Source: Actinomadura mexicana
GTDB taxonomy: Bacteria; Actinomycetota; Actinomycetes; Streptosporangiales; Streptosporangiaceae
Length of the DNA stretch: 64,000 bases
Assembly (NCBI RefSeq): GCF_900188105.1
Contig: NZ_FZNP01000005.1
Coordinates: 434,001 to 498,000, forward strand
Direction of reading: 5' to 3'
The position numbers and the translations under genes are program-made. The notes under the pieces are model-generated. The model was not told the DNA's origin and did no database searches. It worked only from the letters and a program-made list of their open reading frames with translations. Of this stretch, positions 1-6,819 are shown in pieces. How positions within the stretch are numbered: position 1 is the stretch's first letter; every line of letters begins with the position of its first letter.

Positions 1-143
1 CGGCCGTAGGGCGCGACGGAGCCGCTGCCGCTCTCGGGCAGGCCGATCCGCTTGCCGGGCTCGCCGAGGTCCGCCCCGGCCGAGCGCGCCCCGCCGAGCC
101 ACGTCTGCGTCCACCGCGGCCCGGCCGCCTTACCACCGCTCAT
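1..143 (-). CDS. RDD family membrane protein, N-terminal fragment
   Basis: The coding strand starts at the ATG at 143 and runs off the left edge, giving about 47 residues. They read MSGGKAAGPRWTQTWLGG, followed by a stretch with GEPGKRIGLPE and GSGSVAPYG. In actinomycetes this soluble N-terminus (RWTQTWLGG, RLGLPE, GSGSVA) precedes the RDD membrane domain of a small protein encoded divergently from glnA. The transmembrane part lies outside the window, so the family is named from the N-terminus and the position beside glnA. Its function is unknown. It shares the 154-base upstream region with glnA. Confidence 0.65.
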   Translation of the reverse strand, partial: MSGGKAAGPRWTQTWLGGARSAGADLGEPGKRIGLPESGSGSVAPYG

Positions 144-210
144 GTCCCTACGCTATCCCGTCCTTCCGGAGGTTCGGACGCGGCTCCCAGGGGGAAGCCC
201 GAAGTGACCC

Positions 211-248
211 GTAACACAGCGGAAACATACGAGACATGGCCGGGAAAC
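211..248 (+). promoter_or_regulatory. GlnR box upstream of glnA (four half-sites)
   Basis: Four 5-bp elements are spaced exactly 6 bases apart: GTAAC (211-215), GAAAC (222-226), GACAT (233-237) and GAAAC (244-248). This matches the actinomycete GlnR pattern of alternating a-sites (gTnAC) and b-sites (GaAAC) in front of nitrogen genes. A candidate -10 (CATAAC, 257-262) follows directly. The site lies between the divergent RDD gene and glnA. Binding is inferred; no glnR gene is in the window. Confidence 0.8.
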
Positions 249-297
249 GGCGCCGCCATAACGTGCTGGAAGCCGAGAACCGCCCTGAGGAGGCTGG

Positions 298-1722
298 ATG
301 TTCAGCAGCGCCGAAGAGGTCCTGAGCTACATCGGGAACGAAGGTGTGCGATTCGTCGACTGCCGGTTCGTGGACCTGCCGGGCAAGATGCAGCACTTCA
401 CCTTCCCCGTCGAGAGCTTCGGCGAGAGCGTCTTCACCGACGGGCTGATGTTCGACGGGTCGTCGGTCCGCGGTTTCCAGGAGATCCACGAGTCCGACAT
501 GCTCCTGCTGCCGGACCCGGCCACCGCGGTCCTCGACCCCTTCCGGCAGCACAAGACGCTGATCCTCAACTTCTTCGTGCACGACCCGCTGACCGGTGAG
601 CCCTACAGCCGCGACCCGCGCAACATCGCGCGCAAGGCCCAGGACTACCTGCGCGGCACCGGCATCGCCGACACCTGCTACTTCGGGCCCGAGGCCGAGT
701 TCTACATCTTCGACGACGTCCGCTTCGAGACCAAGCAGAACGCCGGCTACTACTACCTCGACTCCGTCGAGGGCGCCTGGAACACCGGCCGCGAGGAACC
801 CGGCGGCAACCTCGGCGCCAAGCCCCCCTACAAGGGCGGCTACTTCCCCGTCCCGCCGATGGACCACTTCACCGACCTGCGCTCGGAGATGGTGGCGCAG
901 CTCATCGAGTCGGGCATCCACGTCGAGATGCAGCACCACGAGGTCGGCACCGCGGGCCAGGCCGAGATCGACTTCCGCTTCGACACGCTGCTGAAGACGG
1001 CCGACAACCTGATGCTCTACAAGTACATCGTGAAGAACGTCGCGCGCGCCGCGGGCAAGACCGTCACGTTCATGCCGAAGCCGATCTTCGGGGACAACGG
1101 GTCGGGCATGCACTGCCACCAGTCCCTCTGGAAGGACGGCTCGCCTCTCTTCTACGACGAGGTCGGCTACGCGGGCCTGTCCGACAACGCCCGCTACTAC
1201 ATCGGCGGCCTGCTCAAGCACGCCGCGTCCCTGCTGGCCTTCAGCAACCCCACGGTGAACAGCTACCACCGGCTCGTCCCCGGCTACGAGGCCCCGGTGA
1301 ACCTGGTCTACTCCCAGCGCAACCGCTCGGCCTGCATCCGCGTCCCGATCACCGGCTCGAACCCGAAGGCCAAGCGCATCGAGTTCCGCGTGCCGGACCC
1401 GGCCTGCAACCCCTACCTGGCCTTCTCCGCCATGCTGATGGCCGGCCTGGACGGCATCAAGAACAAGATCGAGCCCGCGGAGCCGGTCGACAAGGACCTC
1501 TACGAGCTGCCGCCCGAGGAGGCCCGCGCCATCCCCCAGGTCCCCGGCAGCCTCCCCGAGGTCCTCGCCGCCCTGGAGGCCGACCACGACTACCTGCTGG
1601 AAGGCGGCGTCTTCACCCCGGACCTCATCGAGACCTACATCACGATGAAGAACGAGTTCGAGATCGACCCCATCCGCCTGCGCCCCCACCCCCACGAGTT
1701 CGAGCTCTATTACGACATTTAA
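298..1722 (+). CDS. glnA: Glutamine synthetase type I
   Basis: This is a class I glutamine synthetase, 474 residues, the normal length. It makes glutamine from glutamate, ammonia and ATP in the cytosol. The beta-grasp N-terminus carries [10 protein letters not shown] (about 51-60). The catalytic domain shows EAEFYIFDD, the metal-ligand stretch [26 protein letters not shown] and NRSACIRVP. The motif [11 protein letters not shown] places Tyr402 at the adenylylation position of the GSI-beta subtype, which fits the glnE gene at 13025-16063. The ATG follows GAGGAGG at a good distance. A four-half-site GlnR box upstream points to induction under nitrogen limitation. A strong hairpin follows the gene. 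Confidence 0.97.
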   Translation: MFSSAEEVLSYIGNEGVRFVDCRFVDLPGKMQHFTFPVESFGESVFTDGLMFDGSSVRGFQEIHESDMLLLPDPATAVLDPFRQHKTLILNFFVHDPLTGEPYSRDPRNIARKAQDYLRGTGIADTCYFGPEAEFYIFDDVRFETKQNAGYYYLDSVEGAWNTGREEPGGNLGAKPPYKGGYFPVPPMDHFTDLRSEMVAQLIESGIHVEMQHHEVGTAGQAEIDFRFDTLLKTADNLMLYKYIVKNVARAAGKTVTFMPKPIFGDNGSGMHCHQSLWKDGSPLFYDEVGYAGLSDNARYYIGGLLKHAASLLAFSNPTVNSYHRLVPGYEAPVNLVYSQRNRSACIRVPITGSNPKAKRIEFRVPDPACNPYLAFSAMLMAGLDGIKNKIEPAEPVDKDLYELPPEEARAIPQVPGSLPEVLAALEADHDYLLEGGVFTPDLIETYITMKNEFEIDPIRLRPHPHEFELYYDI

Positions 1723-1872
1723 GATCGCCCCAGGTCAGAGCGGGTTTCCGCTCTTCTGGGCCGTCTGTGGGCCGTCGGCCGTGTCCTTCCCCTGGCGGAG
1801 AGCGCGGCCGACGGGCCTTTCCTACGGCCGGCACTCGGGCGACGTGCCCAGGACATTCGGGCACACGAAGAA

Positions 1873-1904
1873 GTGGCCCTTCCCGGAGATCCGGGAAGGG
1901 CCAC
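1873..1904. terminator. Bidirectional hairpin terminator
   Basis: A perfect 14-bp stem (GTGGCCCTTCCCGG with its complement) closes a 4-base AGAT loop. It lies between glnA and the convergent repeat-protein gene, so it can end transcription from both sides. There is no T tract, which is usual for high-GC actinomycete terminators. Confidence 0.75.
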
Positions 1905-1922
1905 CCTTGCGTGGGACACCGC

Positions 1923-3089
1923 TTACGCGGCACCCCCGGATGCGTAGACGTCCACGATCGCGGCGAAGTACCGGCCCGTGGCGGCCCGCTTGTCGGACGT
2001 GGCCCCGAGGAACCCGTCCCTGAACTTGACCTGGAGCACGGCGCCACGACCGAGACGCCAACCGAGGCGCCGACGCGCCTCGCGAAGTGCCTCGCGCTCC
2101 AGCTGCTTCCTGCTGTTCCCCCTGATCGTGTCGTGGAGGGTCAGCACGTGCTCGCCGGCAGGCTCGTCGACCTGCGCGGAACTGCTCAGGATCACCTCGA
2201 CGTCCACCGAACGGGCGTAGAAGCGGTCCTTGGTCTCGATGTAGTACGGCGTGCTCTGCACGCCGTCCACCCCGTCCCGGAACACCACGCGGTACTCGGC
2301 GTCGGGACCGAAGAACTGGCGCGCCTTGTGGAGCACCCTGCGCTCCATCTGCCGCATGCTGTTGCCGGAGACCTCCCCCGCGCGGAACGTCGTGCAAGGC
2401 CGCTCGTCGAACTGCGGGGGGCCGCTCAGGACCGCCTCGACGTCCACGTACATGGAGAAGAAGCGGTCCTTGGTGCCCAGGCGTTCGGGCGTCGTGCACA
2501 CGTCCCTGAACGTGACGCGGAGTTCGGCGTCAGGACCGAAGAACTGACGGCCCTCGTGCCGCGCCCTGCGCTCCATCTCCTCGATGCTGTTCCCCGTGAT
2601 CACGTCCACGAGGGTGAGCACGCACGTGCGCGTCCCCGCAGCGGCCTGCGGGAACACCGCGATGTCGAACTCCGCGAGGAAGGGGTCGTGCGTCGCGTCC
2701 GGACCGGGCGCCTCCTCCACACGGCTGGCCACCACACGGAGCAAGGTGTCAGGGCCGAACAGCCTGCGCGCCTTCACGAACGCCCCGCGCTCCATGTTCC
2801 CCATGGCGTTCCCGATGAGACGGAACGTCGTCGCACTGCGGACATGCTCGTCGACCTGCGGTGACGTGGTGCTCATGATCGCCGCGACTTCGATCAGGGA
2901 GGTACGGCCAGGCGGGTTGATCCTGCTGCTGACGACGTTGAGCACGGCGTCAGAACCGAAGCAGTCACGCGCCTCGGCAAGGGCCACGTCCGCCATCGCC
3001 TCGGGGCGAACCCCGTTGAGCCAGGCAGTGAAGATGACCGTCCTGCCGGTTGCGCCGTCGACTCGCGAGGACTGCTGCATGATCGTCAT
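1923..3089 (-). CDS. Uncharacterised protein with five internal repeats
   Basis: I do not recognise this family. The ATG at 3089 is preceded by GGGAGAAA and gives 388 residues; an in-frame start 30 bases upstream lacks a better site. The protein is almost entirely five diverged copies of a 60-70 residue unit, at about 16-75, 86-148, 154-222, 231-302 and 313-384. Each unit reads roughly GNSxxxMER(x)7-8ARxFFGPDAxxRVxFRD, then a variable linker and a strand such as TKDRFYARSVDVEV. That suggests a strand-helix-strand-strand fold repeated in tandem. Repeats 3 and 4 are closest; the first is most diverged. There is no signal peptide, membrane segment or obvious catalytic motif, so it is probably a cytosolic binding or scaffold protein. 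It converges on glnA. Confidence 0.8.
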   Translation of the reverse strand: MTIMQQSSRVDGATGRTVIFTAWLNGVRPEAMADVALAEARDCFGSDAVLNVVSSRINPPGRTSLIEVAAIMSTTSPQVDEHVRSATTFRLIGNAMGNMERGAFVKARRLFGPDTLLRVVASRVEEAPGPDATHDPFLAEFDIAVFPQAAAGTRTCVLTLVDVITGNSIEEMERRARHEGRQFFGPDAELRVTFRDVCTTPERLGTKDRFFSMYVDVEAVLSGPPQFDERPCTTFRAGEVSGNSMRQMERRVLHKARQFFGPDAEYRVVFRDGVDGVQSTPYYIETKDRFYARSVDVEVILSSSAQVDEPAGEHVLTLHDTIRGNSRKQLEREALREARRRLGWRLGRGAVLQVKFRDGFLGATSDKRAATGRYFAAIVDVYASGGAA

Positions 3090-3405
3090 GGATTTCTCCC
3101 GACAGTTTGGGGACGTCACGTCCCTTTGGGTTGTGGGGTCCGAGGACCCTCCTGGTGTTTCGCTAGTAACCGTCCGGCTACGCCTTGGCCTCGCAAGTAG
3201 CCCGCCTGTAAGGTCGCCCTCCCCCGGCGGGTGGAGTCTTCCCAGGCCGTCTATGGGCGCGGATCATCGCGACCGAGGTGGCCACCCCTGGGCATCGGTT
3301 CTACGACTTCTAGCCCATTCGGTCGCGCTGACCTGGCACGACGTCAGCGCGCCCGTCCCTGGTTCCGGCCCTGTTCCGCGCGAGCGACGAGAACCGCTCG
3401 CCGGC
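3090..3405. other. Gene-free leader with two palindromes
   Basis: No credible gene is seen in these 316 bases. On the side of the repeat-protein gene there is a palindrome with 7-bp arms around one base (GGGACGTCACGTCCC, 3110-3124), only 21 bases before its start codon. A second hairpin with 6-bp arms and a GA loop (GGGTCC/GGACCC) lies at 3136-3149. Both would lie in the 5' leader of that gene or act as operators. The stretch beyond, up to 3405, shows nothing else I can name. Confidence 0.5.
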
Positions 3406-4080
3406 TCATGGGCGGGCCAGCAGTCCGGCGAGCGCGACTTCCGCGCCGGTGATGTCCGTGGCCTCGGCGATCGGGTCGCCCCAGTGCGTCCAGAACCAGT
3501 CGCGGTCGTTGTCGGTGGGCCGCGCCTCGCAGGTGACCCGCACGGCGCGCGGCGTCCCGCCGCCGTCCGCCGCCACGGTGATCTCGGGGGCGCCGATGTC
3601 GACCTTGTAGCCGCGCACGCCCATGCGGCGGGCGAGCGTCGCTAGCTGCGGGTGGAGCTCCAGGCCCAGGAGTCGCGTGATCTTCAGGGCGACCTCGTCC
3701 ACGGCGGAGAAAGAGCCGAGGCCGTTGCCGGAGTCCCAGATGAACCGCCCCCTGTCGGCGCCGACCGACCGGGCGGTCCCCGTCCGCGTCCTCGTGATGA
3801 GGCTGCCGCCGTGCTGGACGACCTTGGCGCCGCGTTCCTCAAGAGCCTTGCCCAGCGCGAGAAGGGCGCGCTCGCAGTCGGCCTCGTCCTGCTTGGCCAG
3901 CAGCCCCCGCAACCCGTCGCAGGTACCGGCGCCCAGGACGAGCGCCTTGTCGCCGCCGCCCTCCCGGACCGCACGGTAGGGAAGGGACGGTAGGTCGCCG
4001 TACTCGATCGTCCACCCGGGGAACTCCGCTCGTAACGCGGCAAGCCGATCCTCGGCGGCCGGTGATTCTGTGTGACTCAT
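3406..4080 (-). CDS. Conserved hypothetical protein, XRE-regulator neighbour
   Basis: This is a 224-residue soluble protein starting at the ATG at 4080. Residues about 10-40 (LAALRAEFPGWTIEYGDLPSLPYRAV) resemble small proteins often encoded next to XRE regulators in actinomycetes, with a conserved 'RxxFPGW' turn. The rest, about 45-224, seems a separate alpha/beta domain (DSGNGLGSFSAVDEVALK, DRDWFWTHWGDPI) that I cannot assign. The gene lies downstream of, and on the same strand as, the XRE gene ending at 4163. The 82-base gap suggests co-transcription. No catalytic motif is visible. Its function is unknown; a link to the regulator is inferred from position only. Confidence 0.75.
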   Translation of the reverse strand: MSHTESPAAEDRLAALRAEFPGWTIEYGDLPSLPYRAVREGGGDKALVLGAGTCDGLRGLLAKQDEADCERALLALGKALEERGAKVVQHGGSLITRTRTGTARSVGADRGRFIWDSGNGLGSFSAVDEVALKITRLLGLELHPQLATLARRMGVRGYKVDIGAPEITVAADGGGTPRAVRVTCEARPTDNDRDWFWTHWGDPIAEATDITGAEVALAGLLARP

Positions 4081-4162
4081 GTGTCACACGATGGAGTCGC
4101 CCTGCTTGCTCAGTGTTCCAAGTTGGAACCGGGACGAGGTTGCGGCACAGGGGCCCGGCGGA

Positions 4163-5356
4163 TTAGGTGGTCATGCGTGCGTGGATGCGGCGCAATGGTT
4201 CCGGGAGGGTGCGGCGCGCGTCGACCAGATGGGACACCACCGACCGTGCGGTCGGGTGGAAGGTGATCATCTGCGGGGCGATCCGGTCCGCGAACGCGAT
4301 GCGCCTCTCGGCTCTGGCGAGGTCGCCGACCTCGGTCATGACGCGGGACATGTCGATCTCGTGGTGCGCGCGGCGCTCCGGCGGCAGGCCCGCGAGCGTC
4401 TCCTCGCCGATGCGCTGGTCCCGGCGGGCCGCCTCGTCCATGTCACCCAGCTCGACCGCGACCGCCGCCCCGTGGATCGCCACGTTCGCCGCCGTGAACT
4501 CCAACCCGTGCACAGGCGCACCCAGCCCACCGCGCCTGACACGCTCGGCCGCCCGCCCGAAGTACTCCCACGCCCGCCCGCCGTCCCCGCCACGAGCGGC
4601 ACGTGCCGCGACGATCGCGGACCGCAACTCGATCGCCCCCGAGACCTCTCCCGCGTCCGGCCGATCCGCCCGGACACCCGCCGCAGCCCGGTCGAGCAGC
4701 GTCAAGGCGGGCCGGTACTGGTCCATGCTCATCATGAGGAGCGCACGCGCCATCATCACCAGGTGAGGCAAGTTCGGGTCGCCGGACCGGCGGGCCGCCT
4801 CTGAGCCGCGTTCGAGTAGCGCCAGAGCATCCCCGGTGTAACCGAGTCTGCGTGTGAGGCTGACGGCGTGACCGAATCCGCGGCTCAGTAACAGCCACGC
4901 CTGGGGGTCCCCGGTCTCGTGCGCCCAGTAGGTGAGTTCTTCGATCACCGCGGGTAGGCGTCCCGCGAGCTTGGTCAGCTGTGCCTTGTGGATCTGCCTC
5001 CCCGCGGTCGCGATCTCGGCCGCGAGCACGTCCAGTGCGCGGGGCGGCCCGGCAAGCTCGGGACCGACGTCAACATAGGCGAGCGTGCGGCGAAGTCCAG
5101 GGATGACGGAGTGGACGGCGTAATCGTGACCGTAGACGCGGTAGGGCTGTCCGTAGAGTTCGGAGGGATCGACGCCGAGCGCGGCGGCCGCGGCGGACAC
5201 AAACGCCGGTGTCGCGACCTTTTTCCCGGTCTCCACTTGGGCGATGTGGCCGCGGCTGTAAACCGACAACTGCGCCAGCCCGGTCTGTGTCAGGCCACGT
5301 CTCTTGCGTGCCCTGGCCAGGCGCGTCCCGACAGTTTCGAGAGTTTCGTCGGACAT
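4163..5356 (-). CDS. XRE-family regulator with helical C-terminal region
   Basis: This 397-residue cytosolic regulator has an N-terminal helix-turn-helix at about 10-65 (LARARKRRGLTQTGLAQLSVYSRGHIAQVETGK). A long Ala/Leu/Arg-rich helical region follows, of the kind that forms TPR-like repeats in actinomycete XRE proteins. I chose the ATG at 5356 because the DNA-binding domain begins directly after it and GGAGAAGGG lies upstream; an ATG at 5383 is possible. It is divergent from the Fic gene, with a 7-bp-arm inverted repeat (GGGCGGT/ACCGCCC, 5407-5434) between them that could be its operator. The ligand and targets are unknown. Confidence 0.85.
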   Translation of the reverse strand: MSDETLETVGTRLARARKRRGLTQTGLAQLSVYSRGHIAQVETGKKVATPAFVSAAAAALGVDPSELYGQPYRVYGHDYAVHSVIPGLRRTLAYVDVGPELAGPPRALDVLAAEIATAGRQIHKAQLTKLAGRLPAVIEELTYWAHETGDPQAWLLLSRGFGHAVSLTRRLGYTGDALALLERGSEAARRSGDPNLPHLVMMARALLMMSMDQYRPALTLLDRAAAGVRADRPDAGEVSGAIELRSAIVAARAARGGDGGRAWEYFGRAAERVRRGGLGAPVHGLEFTAANVAIHGAAVAVELGDMDEAARRDQRIGEETLAGLPPERRAHHEIDMSRVMTEVGDLARAERRIAFADRIAPQMITFHPTARSVVSHLVDARRTLPEPLRRIHARMTT

Positions 5357-5406
5357 TGGGCCCTGCCCTTCTCCCGGAAGCATCGCAGCTTCCCAGGCTA
5401 GGCACG

Positions 5407-5434
5407 GGGCGGTTCGCGTGTCATGAGACCGCCC
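5407..5434. promoter_or_regulatory. Inverted repeat between XRE and Fic genes
   Basis: GGGCGGT (5407-5413) and ACCGCCC (5428-5434) form a perfect 7-bp inverted repeat with a 14-base spacer in the divergent region. It is a candidate binding site for the XRE regulator, or simply a hairpin. The role is inferred from position. Confidence 0.35.
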
Positions 5435-5496
5435 ACAAGGCCGACGCTGGCGGCCCGAAAAACGACGGAGGCGACCGGTCCGCAGCCAGAGCGTCT

Positions 5497-5525
5497 TTGA
5501 CGTGGTGACTATGTCAGAGTATCGT
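5497..5525 (+). promoter_or_regulatory. Candidate promoter inside the apparent Fic 5' end
   Basis: TTGACG (5497-5502) and TATCGT (5520-5525) are separated by 17 bases, a good housekeeping-sigma spacing. Transcription would start near 5532, which is exactly an in-frame ATG of the Fic gene, so the mRNA may be leaderless. No Shine-Dalgarno sequence precedes the earlier GTG (5502) or ATG (5511). Confidence 0.4.
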
Positions 5526-6665
5526 CATCCTATGCTTTATCCGACGCCGGGCCTGACTTCAGAGGACACCCGCGTACTCGACGAGATCGACGAGATGCGC
5601 AAGCTCCTGCGGCATCAGGTGCACGGCTCGCCCTCCAGGTGGACGCAGGGTCTGCGGAAGTTCCTCACGGCCGACGCCGTCGCGGCGTCCAACTCCATCG
5701 AAGGCTTCAAAGTGGCCACGGTGGACGTCGAAGACCTCATGGAAGGCGAGCGGGACGTCGAGGTCTCAGAGGAGAACCGTGAGGAGACCCTCGCCTACCA
5801 GCGGATGATGACGTACATCCAAACCCTTTACGACGTGGAGGACTTCACCTACGGCAAGGGCTTGCTCAACGCCCTGCACTGGATGCTCCAAGGCCATCGC
5901 CACACCCCCCGCAAGCCCGCCGGACAGTGGCGCAGGGGCCCCGTCTACGTCACCGATCCCCGGGACCCGAGCATCGCCGCGTATACGGGCCCTGACGCAG
6001 ACCAAGTCCCCTCACTCATGGAGGAACTGGTCGACTGGCTCAACACCTGCGACGCCCACCCGCTGATCAGGGCGGCGATGGCGCACCTCCACCTGGTCTC
6101 CATCCATCCCTGGGCCGACGGAAACGGCCGGATGTCGCGTTCCTTGCAGACCCTGCTGATTGCCCGGGAGGGTGTCCTCGCCCCTGAGTTCTCCTCCATC
6201 GAAGCCTGGCTCGGACGGCCGGGCAACACCTGGGACTACTACCGCCAGCTGGCTGACCGCGGCTCGCACTACGTCCCTGACCAGGACGTCTCCGCCTGGA
6301 TCCGGTTCAATCTCACCGCGTACCACCAGCAGGCGCAGACGGTGCAAGGCCGCCTCCAGCGCGCGGGGAGAATCTGGCAGGTCTTGACGTCGTTCGCGGA
6401 CAGGACCGGCCGCGACGAGCGCATCGTCACCGCCCTGCACGACGTCGCCATGACCGGACGGGTGCGCCGCCTCCGGTACGAGCGCTCTGAGGCTCTCAGC
6501 CTTCAGCAGGCCCAGCGCGACCTCCGTGATCTCGTCGCCGCCGAGGTACTGGCACCCGTCGGGCGCACCCGGGCCCGCTACTACACGGAAGGCCCGCGTT
6601 TCCCCGAGGACGCCCTGGAGATCGCGCGCACTCCCATGACTCTCGTCGACCCCTACGCGCCCTGA
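5502..6665 (+). CDS. Fic family protein, class II
   Basis: Fic enzymes usually transfer AMP from ATP to hydroxyl groups of target proteins. The core motif HPWADGNGRMSR (residues 202-213 from the first GTG) is intact, with catalytic His202. Near the N-terminus, SNSIEG (63-68) fits the [ST]xxxE[GN] inhibitory motif, which marks class II Fic proteins that self-inhibit in cis. The N-terminal domain (LTSEDTRVLDEIDEMRKLL) and a C-terminal winged-helix-like region (LSLQQAQRDLRDLVAAEVLAP) match the common long Fic architecture. Starts at 5502 (GTG), 5511 (ATG) or 5532 (ATG, possibly leaderless) are possible; the last gives 377 residues. No antitoxin gene is needed for this class. The target is unknown. 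Confidence 0.92.
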   Translation: MVTMSEYRHPMLYPTPGLTSEDTRVLDEIDEMRKLLRHQVHGSPSRWTQGLRKFLTADAVAASNSIEGFKVATVDVEDLMEGERDVEVSEENREETLAYQRMMTYIQTLYDVEDFTYGKGLLNALHWMLQGHRHTPRKPAGQWRRGPVYVTDPRDPSIAAYTGPDADQVPSLMEELVDWLNTCDAHPLIRAAMAHLHLVSIHPWADGNGRMSRSLQTLLIAREGVLAPEFSSIEAWLGRPGNTWDYYRQLADRGSHYVPDQDVSAWIRFNLTAYHQQAQTVQGRLQRAGRIWQVLTSFADRTGRDERIVTALHDVAMTGRVRRLRYERSEALSLQQAQRDLRDLVAAEVLAPVGRTRARYYTEGPRFPEDALEIARTPMTLVDPYAP

Positions 6666-6819
6666 AGCCCACCGTCATCGCCCGGCGTTGTCGGTGGGGC
6701 GGCCTACCGTGGAGGGCTTCACAGATCGGATCGTGCCGGGCGGGCGCCGGGGTGAGGTGACCGTGGCACGCGCGCGGGGGTGGCATCATGTGGGCCGAGC
6801 GCGCGGGTTGGGGGTCGGG

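Noticed and set aside
148-1695. Long open frame on the minus strand across glnA
   Set aside because: It is the antisense shadow of glnA; its His/Val/Asp/Arg-rich composition matches no family and glnA itself is certain.
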